In this document: positions 1 through 9,652 of the stretch, one piece after another
How positions within the stretch are numbered: the first letter of the stretch is position 1
How the letters are laid out: the number at the start of each line of letters is the position of its first letter
Source: an uncultured Piscinibacter sp.
Lineage (GTDB): Bacteria; Pseudomonadota; Gammaproteobacteria; Burkholderiales; Burkholderiaceae_C
Reading direction: 5' to 3'
Length of the DNA: 64,000 nt
NCBI RefSeq assembly: GCF_937952055.1
Contig: NZ_CALFYO010000021.1
Coordinates: 186,001-250,000 of the forward strand
Notes under the pieces: model-generated
Told to the model about the DNA's origin: nothing
Seen by the model: only the letters and a program-made list of their open reading frames with translations
Database searches by the model: none
Position numbers and translations under genes: made by a program

Positions 1-2
1 TG

Positions 3-77
3 CTCGGCAGCCCGCGGCGCATGCCCAGCATGACCGGCTACGGGCTGGAAGTCACCGGCTTCGTGGCCGCCCAATGA
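3..77 (+). CDS. ribBA: RibBA C-terminus (partial; bifunctional DHBP synthase/GTP cyclohydrolase II)
   Basis: Only the last 24 codons are inside the window; the gene enters from the left edge. The visible tail reads LGSPRRMPSMTGYGLEV and ends at TGA 75-77. A lysine/arginine-rich PRRMPSMxGYGLEV end is typical of the GTP cyclohydrolase II half of RibBA proteins. It lies 24 nt upstream of ribH on the same strand, the usual riboflavin operon order in Burkholderiales. The family call rests on this short tail plus the neighbour, so a stand-alone RibA or RibB cannot be excluded. Confidence 0.7.
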   Translation, partial: LGSPRRMPSMTGYGLEVTGFVAAQ

Positions 78-101
78 ACCCGACCCCATCGAAAGCCACT
101 C

Positions 102-566
102 ATGCAGGACGCTGATCAAGGCGAGCGTGTCGAACTCGACGGGCAGGACCTGCGCATCGGCATCGTGCAGGCCCGCTTCAACGCCGCCATCACCGGCAAG
201 CTGGCCGAAAGCTGCCTCGCCGAGCTCAAACGCCTCGGCGTGAACGAGCGCCACATCCGCCACGTCACCGTGCCTGGCGCGCTGGAGGTGCCGTTGGCGC
301 TGAACGCGCTGGCCGAGAGCGACGACTTCGACGCGCTGGTCGCGCTGGGCTGCATCATCCGCGGCGAGACCTACCACTTCGAACTGGTCGCCAACGAGAG
401 CGGTGCGGGCGTCACGCGCGTCTCGCTGGACCACCAGCTGCCGATCGCCAACGCCATCCTCACCGTCGAGAACGAGGCACAGGCCTGGGCGCGCGCCGAG
501 GACAAGGGCCGCGACGCCGCGCAGGTGGCGATCGAGATGGCCAACCTGATGGAAGACCTGTCGTGA
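102..566 (+). CDS. ribH: 6,7-dimethyl-8-ribityllumazine synthase
   Basis: Condenses 5-amino-6-ribitylamino-uracil with 3,4-dihydroxy-2-butanone 4-phosphate, the penultimate step of riboflavin synthesis in the cytoplasm. The 154-residue protein has the normal length. Family signatures are the VPGALEVPLA segment (about residues 57-66) and GCIIRGETYHFE (83-94), whose His92 matches the catalytic histidine region, followed by TVENEAQA. The short leader before RIGIVQARFN is typical. It follows the ribBA tail by 24 nt and overlaps nusB by 4 nt, so the three genes form one operon. Confidence 0.97.
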   Translation: MQDADQGERVELDGQDLRIGIVQARFNAAITGKLAESCLAELKRLGVNERHIRHVTVPGALEVPLALNALAESDDFDALVALGCIIRGETYHFELVANESGAGVTRVSLDHQLPIANAILTVENEAQAWARAEDKGRDAAQVAIEMANLMEDLS

Positions 567-1051
567 GCGAGACGTCACCGAAGAAGAAGCCGCGCGCGGC
601 CGGCCAGCGTCCGCCGTCGGCGCGTCGGCGCTCGCGCGAAGCCGCCCTACAGGGCCTGTACGAGTGGCTGATCGGCGGCGGCGAACCCGGCGTGATCGAT
701 GCCCACATGCGCGAGCAGGCAGGCTTTGGCGACTGCGATGCGGCGCACTTCGATGCCCTGCTGCACGGCTGCATCGCCGAGGCCGCCGACATCGACGCGC
801 TGCTGGCCAGGCATGTCGACCGCAAGACCACCGAGCTGTCGCCGGTGGAGCATGGCGTGCTGATGATCGGCACCTACGAGCTGAAGCACTGCATCGACGT
901 GCCCTACAAGGTGGCGATCAACGAGGCGGTGGAGCTGGCGAAGAACTTCGGCGGCACCGACGGCCACAAGTACGTCAACGGCGTGCTCGACAAGGCGGCC
1001 GCGGAGTTGCGGCCGGTCGAGGTGCAGGCCGCGCGCGCCGCGCGGCGCTGA
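563..1051 (+). CDS. nusB: Transcription antitermination factor NusB
   Basis: RNA-binding component of the NusB/NusE antitermination complex acting on rRNA operons. The 162-residue product has a basic N-terminal tail (KKKPRAAGQ) and the all-helical NusB domain from about residue 25, with SREAALQGLYEW, the ELSPVEHGVLMIGTYEL segment and the C-terminal AVELAKNFGGTDGHKYVNGVLD signature. The start is GTG 563, inside the last codons of ribH (GTGA overlap), which implies translational coupling. ribH-nusB adjacency is the conserved bacterial arrangement. Confidence 0.97.
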   Translation: MSETSPKKKPRAAGQRPPSARRRSREAALQGLYEWLIGGGEPGVIDAHMREQAGFGDCDAAHFDALLHGCIAEAADIDALLARHVDRKTTELSPVEHGVLMIGTYELKHCIDVPYKVAINEAVELAKNFGGTDGHKYVNGVLDKAAAELRPVEVQAARAARR

Positions 1052-1056
1052 GGTCC

Positions 1057-2235
1057 ATGCGCACCGCGTCTCGGCTCGATCACATCGAGCCTTTCTACGT
1101 GATGGAGTGCGCCAAGGCGGCCGCCGAACTGGCGCGCTCGCCGGCCTGTGCCGCCAAGCCGATGATCTTCCTGAACATCGGCGAGCCCGACTTCACCGCG
1201 CCGCCGCTGGTGCGCGAAGCCGCCGAGCGCGCGCTGCGCGACGGCAGCACGCAGTACACCGACGCCACCGGACTCGCCGCCCTGCGCGAGCGCATCAGCG
1301 ACTGGTACGCGCAGCGCTACGGCCTGGCCATCGCGCCCTCGCGCATCGTCGTCACCGCCGGCGCCTCCGCGGCGCTGCAGCTCGCCTGCCTCGCGCTGGT
1401 GGAGCGTGGCGACGAGGTGCTGATGCCCGACCCCAGCTACCCCTGCAACCGCCATTTCGTCGCCGCGGCCGACGGCGTGCCGGTGCTGCTGCCCAGCGGC
1501 CCCGAACAGCGCTTCCAGCTCGACGCCGAGGGCGTCGAGGCGGCCTGGGGCGATCGCACCCGCGGCGTGCTGCTGGCGTCGCCGTCCAACCCCACCGGCA
1601 CCTCGATCGATCCCGGCGAGATGGGCCGCATCGTGCGTGCGGTGCGCGCCCGCGGCGGCTTCACCATCGTCGACGAGATCTACCTCGGCCTGAGCTACGA
1701 CGACCGCTTCGGACACAGCGCACTCGCCCACGGCGACGACGTGATCTCGATCAACAGCTTCTCCAAGTACTTCTCGATGACCGGCTGGCGGCTCGGCTGG
1801 ATGGTGCTGCCCGAGTCGCTCGTCGGCGCCGTCGAGAAGCTGGCCCAGAACCTCTTCATCTGCGCCTCGACGCTCGCGCAGCATGCCGCGCTGGCCTGCT
1901 TCGAACCCGAGTCGATCGCCGAGTACGAACGCCGGCGCGGCGAGTTCAAGGCGCGTCGCGATGTCGTGGTGCCGGCACTCGACGCGCTGGGACTGCGCGT
2001 GCCCGTGCTGCCCGATGGCGCCTTCTACGCCTGGGCCGACTGCTCGGCGCACGCGACCAGCAGCTGGGACTTCGTGTTCGACATGATGAAGCGCGCCCAC
2101 GTCGCGCTGACGCCGGGCCGCGACTTCGGCCACCATGGCAGCGAGCGCTGGGTGCGGCTGTCGTACGCGAACTCGATGCCGCAGTTGCGCGAGGCGATGG
2201 CGCGTCTGGCCGAGGTGCTTGTGGCGAAGGCGTGA
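1057..2235 (+). CDS. Class I/II PLP-dependent aminotransferase
   Basis: Cytoplasmic fold-type I aminotransferase of 392 residues; the amino donor and acceptor cannot be read from sequence. The start is taken as ATG 1057, 6 nt after the nusB stop; the frame stays open further upstream but only over nusB. Seen motifs are the substrate-loop NIGEPDF, the SPSNPTGT turn, VDEIYLGLSY with the PLP-ring aspartate, and SFSKYFSMTGWRLGW carrying the Schiff-base lysine (about Lys237), then VRLSYA with the carboxylate-binding arginine. The family includes AspC/AlaA-like enzymes. It is cotranscribed with ribH-nusB by spacing, but a functional link is not evident. Confidence 0.9.
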   Translation: MRTASRLDHIEPFYVMECAKAAAELARSPACAAKPMIFLNIGEPDFTAPPLVREAAERALRDGSTQYTDATGLAALRERISDWYAQRYGLAIAPSRIVVTAGASAALQLACLALVERGDEVLMPDPSYPCNRHFVAAADGVPVLLPSGPEQRFQLDAEGVEAAWGDRTRGVLLASPSNPTGTSIDPGEMGRIVRAVRARGGFTIVDEIYLGLSYDDRFGHSALAHGDDVISINSFSKYFSMTGWRLGWMVLPESLVGAVEKLAQNLFICASTLAQHAALACFEPESIAEYERRRGEFKARRDVVVPALDALGLRVPVLPDGAFYAWADCSAHATSSWDFVFDMMKRAHVALTPGRDFGHHGSERWVRLSYANSMPQLREAMARLAEVLVAKA

Positions 2236-2340
2236 CGCCCGCACGCAGCAAGGCAAACTTTGGTGAGAAGCTGTTACAGATGGGCTGCCGGCGGGCCTTT
2301 TTCACGGGCCCGCGTAGAGGCGGTGCACTAAGCTGCCGCA

Positions 2341-3948
2341 GTGACCTCACCGAGCCCCTCCCAGCGGCACGGGCCGCCGGACACCGAGCCGGCTGAACCC
2401 GCTGCGCCAACCCTGCCGCCCACCGTGTCCGACATCGCGCTCTGGGGCGACACCGACATCGGCGCGCCGCCCGGGCCGGCGCCGGCCTTTCCGACCAATG
2501 CACAGAGCAAGCCCGACGAGCAGATGCCCACCATCGGGCATATCGGCCGCTATGCGCTGAAGTACAAGATCGGCGCCGGCGGGCTCGGCACCGTCTATGC
2601 CGCGCACGACCCGCTGCTGTCGCGGCTGATCGCCATCAAGACGCTGAACCTCGAGATCGCGCCCGAGGAACGCGAGGCCTTCAATGCGCTGTTCTTGAAC
2701 GAGGCGCGCGCCGCCGGCGGCCTGTCGCACCCGCACATCGTCACGGTGTTCGACGCCGGCGTGAGCGACGACAGCGCCTACATCGCGATGGAACTGCTCA
2801 AGGGCCGTGACCTTCGCCAACTGCGGCAGGAAGGCTGGCGGCCCACGCCGGTGCAGGCTGCGACCATCGTGCGCCGCGTCGCCGACGCGCTGGCCTACGC
2901 GCACAGCAAAGGCGTGGTCCACCGCGACATCAAGCCGGCGAACATCTTCATGGTCGGGCGCACCCAACCGCGCGTGCTCGACTTCGGCATCGCTCGCGTC
3001 GCCCACCAGCACGACGGCGCGGGCGACATCGCCGCCGGCTCGCCGTACTACATGGCGCCCGAGCAGGCGCGGCAGCAGTCGGTGGACCGCCGCGCCGACG
3101 TGTTTTCGCTCGGGGTCGTGCTGTACGAACTGCTCACCGACAGGAAGCCCTTCTCGGGCAGCACGCTCAGCGAGATCACCACCGCGGTGATCGAGCACAG
3201 GCCGCCGCGCGCTGACGAGGTCGACCCGAGCGTGCCCGCGGCGCTGGCCGAGATCACCGCGCGGGCGATGGAGAAGGACCCGGACCACCGCTACCGCTCG
3301 GCACGCGCGCTGTCGCGAGAGCTGCGCCATTGGCTGGAGGAAAACAGCAGCGCCGCGGCCGTCGAGAGCCAGTCCGTCGATGGTGGCGGCGCCGCGCCGC
3401 AGCGGCGAAAGAGCCTCGTCACGATCGTGGCTGGACTCGCGGTAGGCATGATCGCCGTGCTCGGCGGACTCGTCGCCGCCCATCTGAGTCGGCCCGTCGC
3501 CCCGCAGATGGCGGCGGCGGCCCTGGCCGCGACGCGCTCGCCGATACCGGCGAGCCCGGTCACGGCCGAACCGCCGCCCTTGGCCACGGCAGAAGTGGTC
3601 GCCGACGCACCCTCGGCAGCGACCCCGCCGGCCGACCCGGCTCGTTTTGCCACCGCCAAGGCCGCGCCGGCCAAGCCGTCGGCGAAGGACGCACGAGCGC
3701 CGCGCGAGCCGCGCAAGGCCGGGGCGACCGGCGGCGGCACCGGCAGCGTGCGCATCGCCGTCAGCCCCTGGGGCAACGTCGAGGTCAACGGCGCGCCGGT
3801 GGGCACCACGCCGCCGCTGAACGAGCTGACGCTGCCCGAGGGCCGGCATCAGATCGTCATCCGCAACGCCGACTTCCCGCCCTACAGCGCGATGATCAGC
3901 GTGGCCCCCGGACAGCCGGTCAACCTCAAGCACAAGTTCGGATCATGA
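2341..3948 (+). CDS. Membrane-anchored Ser/Thr protein kinase with C-terminal PEGA-like domain
   Basis: Hanks-type kinase of 535 residues. The kinase domain spans about residues 68-335: Gly-rich loop IGAGGLGTVY (from residue 77), catalytic lysine in AIK (about Lys100), HRDIKPAN loop (Asp196) and DFG (Asp214). A single membrane helix lies at about 358-382, then a Pro/Ala-rich linker and a beta-rich extracytoplasmic end (about 460-535) resembling PEGA domains (VEVNGAPVGTTPPL). The start is GTG 2341; ATG 2524 would remove only the disordered N-terminus. It overlaps the downstream lipoprotein gene by 4 nt. This pair resembles kinase/TssQ pairs near type VI secretion genes, but no T6SS structural gene is in the window. 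Confidence 0.9.
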   Translation: MTSPSPSQRHGPPDTEPAEPAAPTLPPTVSDIALWGDTDIGAPPGPAPAFPTNAQSKPDEQMPTIGHIGRYALKYKIGAGGLGTVYAAHDPLLSRLIAIKTLNLEIAPEEREAFNALFLNEARAAGGLSHPHIVTVFDAGVSDDSAYIAMELLKGRDLRQLRQEGWRPTPVQAATIVRRVADALAYAHSKGVVHRDIKPANIFMVGRTQPRVLDFGIARVAHQHDGAGDIAAGSPYYMAPEQARQQSVDRRADVFSLGVVLYELLTDRKPFSGSTLSEITTAVIEHRPPRADEVDPSVPAALAEITARAMEKDPDHRYRSARALSRELRHWLEENSSAAAVESQSVDGGGAAPQRRKSLVTIVAGLAVGMIAVLGGLVAAHLSRPVAPQMAAAALAATRSPIPASPVTAEPPPLATAEVVADAPSAATPPADPARFATAKAAPAKPSAKDARAPREPRKAGATGGGTGSVRIAVSPWGNVEVNGAPVGTTPPLNELTLPEGRHQIVIRNADFPPYSAMISVAPGQPVNLKHKFGS

Positions 3949-4346
3949 GCCTTCGCCCGCACTTCCCCGCCCTCGCCGCCGTGCTGGTCGCCCTCACCGG
4001 ATGCGTGCAACCGCCGACACGTCCGGCCGCGCCGGTCGGGTTGCTCGACGTGGCGGAGCGCCCCGCCGAGAAGGCTCTGCTCGCCGGCATGCGCGCCTAC
4101 GACGACGCGCAGTACCCGCAGGCCGAGAAGAGCCTGCAGGCCGCGCTGCAGGCCGGCCTGGCGTCGCCGCGCGACCGCGCCGCGGCGCACAAGCTGCTTG
4201 CATTCATCTTCTGCACGAGCAATCGCGCGAGCGAATGCGAGGCGCAGTTCCGCGCCGCGCTCGCCGCCGACCCGGCCTTCGCGCTGTCCAAGTCCGAATC
4301 GGGCCATCCGCTGTGGGGCCCGGTGTACCAGCGCGTGCAGCGATAA
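3945..4346 (+). CDS. TssQ-like lipoprotein with a short TPR-like region
   Basis: Predicted lipoprotein of 133 residues: a hydrophobic signal ends in the lipobox LTGC (Cys about 20). Residues 45-85 form a helical-hairpin segment (MRAYDDAQYPQAEKSLQ..) like a TPR, followed by a conserved-looking AHKLLAFIFC and a C-terminal GHPLWGPVYQ. This layout is what I associate with the TssQ family of T6SS-linked lipoproteins; without a database search the assignment is moderate. Its ATG overlaps the kinase stop (ATGA), so the two proteins are translationally coupled and probably act at the same membrane. Its TAA stop overlaps the promoter-like hexamer of ybgC. Confidence 0.7.
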   Translation: MSLRPHFPALAAVLVALTGCVQPPTRPAAPVGLLDVAERPAEKALLAGMRAYDDAQYPQAEKSLQAALQAGLASPRDRAAAHKLLAFIFCTSNRASECEAQFRAALAADPAFALSKSESGHPLWGPVYQRVQR

Positions 4347-4347
4347 T
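4342..4347 (+). promoter_or_regulatory. -10-like hexamer directly before ybgC
   Basis: GATAAT sits 6 nt before the TTG start of ybgC, so transcription from it would begin at or next to the start codon. It is one of a series of such boxes in this window. No good -35 element is visible. Confidence 0.4.
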
Positions 4348-4353
4348 CGGGGC

Positions 4354-4779
4354 TTGACTCCGACCGACAGCCCCACGCCGTTTCGCCACACGCTGCGCGT
4401 GTACTGGGAGGACACCGACGCCGGCGGGGTGGTGTTCTACGCCAACTACCTGAAGTTCTTCGAGCGCGCCCGCACCGAGTGGCTGCGGGCCCTCGGTTTC
4501 AGTCAGGAGCGCTTGCGAAACGACACAGGTGCAATGTTCGTCGTGGCGGATACTTCGGTGCGCTACCTCAGCCCGGCGCGGCTGGATGACCTGGTCGAGG
4601 TCACCGTCCTGCCGATCGAACTGGGTCGAGTGTCCATGAGCCTGCAGCAGCAGGCCTGGCGCCATGGCGGCGCCGGCGCCACGTTGCTGGCCGAAGGCCG
4701 CATCCGCATCGGCTGCGTCGATGCAGGAACTTTCGTCCCCCGCCGCATTCCGAACGCCATCCTCGAAGCACTCCAATGA
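4354..4779 (+). CDS. ybgC: Tol-Pal associated acyl-CoA thioesterase YbgC
   Basis: Hot-dog fold thioesterase of 141 residues, cytoplasmic, first gene of the tol cluster. The 4HBT active-site signature VYWEDTDAGGVVFYANYLKFFERARTEW is present near residues 15-42, with the catalytic Asp in EDTDAGG. The start is inferred to be TTG 4354, because the frame further upstream lies over the preceding lipoprotein gene. No clear Shine-Dalgarno is present, but a GATAAT box lies 6 nt upstream. The stop overlaps the tolQ start (ATGA). Confidence 0.92.
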   Translation: MTPTDSPTPFRHTLRVYWEDTDAGGVVFYANYLKFFERARTEWLRALGFSQERLRNDTGAMFVVADTSVRYLSPARLDDLVEVTVLPIELGRVSMSLQQQAWRHGGAGATLLAEGRIRIGCVDAGTFVPRRIPNAILEALQ

Positions 4780-5513
4780 ATCAGGACCTGTCGATCTTCA
4801 CCCTCGTCACCCAGGCCAGCTTCGTCGTGCAGTTGGTCATGGCCGGCCTGCTGATCGCCTCGCTGGCCAGCTGGACGGTGATCTTCGGCAAGCTGTTCGG
4901 CCTCAAGCGCGTTCGCGGGGGCAACGACGAGTTCGAGCGCGAGTTCTGGGCCGGACGCAACCTCAACGAGCTGTACGTCGACGCCACCAAGCGCAGCGGC
5001 GACGGCCGCGGCGCACCCATGGAGCGCATCTTCGCCTCGGGCATGCGCGAATTCCTCAAGCTGCGCGAGAAGCGCGTCACCGACCCCGGCGCACTGCTGG
5101 ACGGCGCGCGCCGCGCGATGCGCGCGAGCTTCCAGCGCGAGATCGACGCGGTGGAGTCCAACCTCTCCTTTCTCGCCTCGGTGGGCTCGGTCAGCCCCTA
5201 CGTCGGGCTGTTCGGCACGGTGTGGGGGATCATGCACGCGTTCGTCGGCCTGTCCAACATGCAGCAGGTGACGCTGGCCACCGTGGCGCCCGGCATCGCC
5301 GAGGCGCTGGTGGCCACGGCGATCGGCCTGTTCGCCGCCATTCCCGCAGTGATCGCCTACAACCGATTCGCGCGCGACATCGACCGCATCGCCATCCAGC
5401 AGGAGACCTTCATCGAAGAGTTCTCCAACATCCTGCAGCGCAACGTTGGCGCCTCGCCGCCACCGGCCCCGGCCCATGCGCATGCGCACAGCGGCTTCCA
5501 GCACTCCCGCTGA
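4776..5513 (+). CDS. tolQ: Tol-Pal system inner-membrane proton channel subunit TolQ
   Basis: MotA/TolQ/ExbB family protein of 245 residues. With TolR it converts proton motive force into movement of TolA for outer-membrane constriction during division. There are three membrane segments: about 15-38, and a pair around 135-160 and 170-195 (FLASVGSVSPYVGLFGTVWGIMHAF and the VAPGIAEALVATAIGLFAAIPAVIAYN signature). The C-terminus is extended by a Pro/Ala/His-rich tail. It overlaps ybgC by 4 nt and is followed 3 nt later by tolR. Confidence 0.97.
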   Translation: MNQDLSIFTLVTQASFVVQLVMAGLLIASLASWTVIFGKLFGLKRVRGGNDEFEREFWAGRNLNELYVDATKRSGDGRGAPMERIFASGMREFLKLREKRVTDPGALLDGARRAMRASFQREIDAVESNLSFLASVGSVSPYVGLFGTVWGIMHAFVGLSNMQQVTLATVAPGIAEALVATAIGLFAAIPAVIAYNRFARDIDRIAIQQETFIEEFSNILQRNVGASPPPAPAHAHAHSGFQHSR

Positions 5514-5516
5514 GCC

Positions 5517-5942
5517 ATGCCCGCCGTCGCCGCCCGCGGCTCGCGCCGCCGCACCATCAACGAGATCAACATGGTGCCCTTCATCGACGTGATGCTGGTG
5601 CTGCTGATCATCTTCATGGTGACGGCACCGCTGATCACCACCGGGGTGATCGACCTGCCCACGGTGGGCAAGGCCAAGCAGCGGCCCGACCACGTCATCG
5701 AGGTGGTGGTGGTCGGCGACGAAGCGCTGAAGATGCGGCTCGACGGCAAGGACACCGACCCGGTGACGCTGAAGACGCTGGCCGCGCGCGTGCGCCAGGC
5801 ACAGGCTGGCGACGCCAATACGCCGGTGGTCATCTCCGCCGACAAGGCGGTGAAGTACGAGTCGGTGGTCAAGGTGATGGACACGTTGCAGCGCGCCGGC
5901 GTTCAGCGCGTCGGCTTGTCGGTGAAGAGCGGCGGGGGCTGA
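5517..5942 (+). CDS. tolR: Tol-Pal system protein TolR (ExbD family)
   Basis: Stator partner of TolQ, 141 residues. A short cytoplasmic basic segment (RGSRRRTINEINMVPFID) precedes one membrane helix, VMLVLLIIFMVTAPLI, which carries the conserved proton-relay aspartate (FIDVML). The periplasmic ExbD domain follows, ending VQRVGLSVK. It lies 3 nt after tolQ and 7 nt before tolA. Confidence 0.96.
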   Translation: MPAVAARGSRRRTINEINMVPFIDVMLVLLIIFMVTAPLITTGVIDLPTVGKAKQRPDHVIEVVVVGDEALKMRLDGKDTDPVTLKTLAARVRQAQAGDANTPVVISADKAVKYESVVKVMDTLQRAGVQRVGLSVKSGGG

Positions 5943-5949
5943 GCGCACG

Positions 5950-6855
5950 ATGAATGCGGCGACGCTCGCGCGCGACGCGCTGATCCCGCGCAATCCGGAT
6001 GGCATGGGCCGCGGGCTGCTGCTCGCGATGGCCGTGCACGCGCTGCTGGTCGTCGCGATCTCCTTCGGCGTCAGCTGGCGCTCGAGCAACCCGGCCGGCA
6101 TCGAGGCCGAGCTGTGGGCCGCCGTGCCACAGATCGCCGCGCCGAAACCCGTGGAACCCGAGCCGTCACCGCCCGCCCCGAAGAAGGTCGAACCGCCCGC
6201 GCCGCCGCCCCCACCGCCGCCGAGGGCCGAGCCGAAACCGGAGGTGCCCGACGCGCAGATCGCTATCGAGAAGGCGCGGCGCGAAGAAGAGAAACGCAAG
6301 GAAGAAGCGCGCGAGCAGGAGCTGAAGCGCCAGAAGGAGGAAGCCCAGCGCAAGCAGGCGGAACTCGAGCGCCAGAAGGAAGAAGCGCAGCGCAGACAGG
6401 CTGAACTCGAGCGCCAGAAGCAGGAACAGGAGCGCCAGAAGAAGGAGCTTGCCGAGAAGCGCAAGCGCGAGGCCGCCGAGGCCGCGCTCGCCGAGAAGCG
6501 CCGCGAGGAGCAATTGCAGCGCATGGCCGCGCTGGCCGGCAACGGTGCGCCCAACTCCACCGGCACCGCCGCGCGCACCGCCGGCCCGTCGGCCGGCTAT
6601 GCCGGCCGCATCAAGGCGCGCATCCTGCCGAACATCGTCTTCAGCGACACGGTGACCGGCAACCCGCAGGCCACCGTCGAGGTGAAGGCGGCCCCCGACG
6701 GCACCATCATCGGACGCCGCCTGCTCAAGAGCAGCGGCGTGCCGGCCTGGGATGAGGCGGTGCTGCGCGCGATCGACAAGACCGAGGTGCTGCCGCGCGA
6801 CACCGACGGCCGCGTGCCCTCCGCCTTCGAGATCAGCTTCCGGCCGCACGACTGA
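5950..6855 (+). CDS. tolA: Cell envelope integrity protein TolA
   Basis: Inner-membrane protein spanning the periplasm, 301 residues. One N-terminal helix (about 18-40) is followed by a Pro-rich stretch (about 60-90) and a long charged coiled coil (about 95-195) built of repeated ELERQKEEAQ-type units. The TonB-type C-terminal domain (about 215-300: IKARILPNIVF..., ATVEVKAAPDG, FEISFRPHD) contacts TolB/Pal. The gene ends the cluster and is followed within 20 nt by a terminator, so tolB and pal must lie elsewhere or are absent. Confidence 0.95.
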   Translation: MNAATLARDALIPRNPDGMGRGLLLAMAVHALLVVAISFGVSWRSSNPAGIEAELWAAVPQIAAPKPVEPEPSPPAPKKVEPPAPPPPPPPRAEPKPEVPDAQIAIEKARREEEKRKEEAREQELKRQKEEAQRKQAELERQKEEAQRRQAELERQKQEQERQKKELAEKRKREAAEAALAEKRREEQLQRMAALAGNGAPNSTGTAARTAGPSAGYAGRIKARILPNIVFSDTVTGNPQATVEVKAAPDGTIIGRRLLKSSGVPAWDEAVLRAIDKTEVLPRDTDGRVPSAFEISFRPHD

Positions 6856-6871
6856 GGCCGGCGCAAAGAAG

Positions 6872-6897
6872 AACGCGGCGCCTGCGGCGCCGCGTTT
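6872..6897. terminator. Bidirectional intrinsic terminator between tolA and acsA
   Basis: A perfect 11-bp inverted repeat (AACGCGGCGCC / GGCGCCGCGTT) with a 3-nt loop lies between the convergent tolA and acsA stops. A-rich sequence on its left and TTT on its right suit termination in both directions. Confidence 0.85.
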
Positions 6898-6917
6898 CGC
6901 GTCCAGCCCCCGGCGAC

Positions 6918-8882
<1,965 letters not shown>

Positions 8883-8980
8883 GAGGTCTCCTCGATGGTG
8901 GTTGGCGCTTTGCCCCGGACATTAGGCAGGTGCTCTTACGAACGGCTGACGTCCCCAGCAGCCTGCCATCCTACGCAGCC

Positions 8981-8986
8981 TAGAAT
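8981..8986 (+). promoter_or_regulatory. -10-like TAGAAT upstream of the UPF0114 gene
   Basis: TAGAAT followed by C, the same hexamer seen before several other genes here. It lies 38 nt before the ATG at 9025, so this transcript would have a short leader. Confidence 0.35.
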
Positions 8987-9024
8987 CCTGCGCCAACACC
9001 GGCGTAACCCCAAGCATTCTCCCC

Positions 9025-9633
9025 ATGGCCGCACCCGACACTCCGCCACCGCTTGCACACCAGCGGCCCCTGCCCCGTCTGATCTTCGCCAGCCGCTGGC
9101 TGCAGCTGCCGCTGTACCTGGGGCTGATCCTCGCCCAGGCGGTCTACGTCTTCCACTTCTGGGTCGAGCTCGTCCATCTGATCGAGGCGGCCTTCGGCAA
9201 TGCCGGCGCGCTGGACAAGCTCGTCTCCAGCATCGGCTACAAGAGCGACGTGGTCCCCACGGCGCTGAACGAGACCATCATCATGCTGGTGGTGCTGGCG
9301 CTGATCGACGTGGTGATGATCTCCAACCTGCTGATCATGGTGATCGTCGGCGGCTACGAGACCTTCGTCTCGCGGCTCGACCTCGAAGGCCACCCCGACC
9401 AGCCCGAGTGGCTGAGCCACGTGAACGCCTCGGTGCTGAAGGTCAAGCTGGCCACCGCGATCATCGGCATCAGTTCGATCCACCTGCTCAAGACCTTCAT
9501 CAACGCCGCCAACTACACCGACAAGGTGCTGCTGTGGCAGACGGTCATCCACATCGCCTTCCTGTTCTCGGCGCTGGCCATCGCGCTGGCCGACCGGGTG
9601 ATGGTGCACTCGGTCAGGACGGCCGACCACTGA
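9025..9633 (+). CDS. UPF0114 (TIGR00645/YqhA) family membrane protein
   Basis: Integral membrane protein of 202 residues with helices near 30-55, 85-110 and 145-190. The conserved segments IFASRWLQLPLYLGL and VIVGGYETFVSRLDL match the YqhA/UPF0114 family. The biochemical role of the family is not established. It is divergent from acs across a 142-nt region and lies 19 nt upstream of the antiporter gene, with which it may be cotranscribed. Confidence 0.88.
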   Translation: MAAPDTPPPLAHQRPLPRLIFASRWLQLPLYLGLILAQAVYVFHFWVELVHLIEAAFGNAGALDKLVSSIGYKSDVVPTALNETIIMLVVLALIDVVMISNLLIMVIVGGYETFVSRLDLEGHPDQPEWLSHVNASVLKVKLATAIIGISSIHLLKTFINAANYTDKVLLWQTVIHIAFLFSALAIALADRVMVHSVRTADH

Positions 9634-9652
9634 CGGCGAGGTGCCCCGCGCC

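Noticed and set aside
2287..2312. Inverted repeat GCGGGCC/GGCCCGC after the aminotransferase gene as a terminator
   Set aside because: The T-run lies in the loop rather than after the stem, so an intrinsic terminator is not convincing.
4563..6578. Antisense open frame of 671 codons over tolQRA
   Set aside because: It is a GC-driven shadow: Ser/Arg/Ala-rich low-complexity translation opposite well-supported tol genes.
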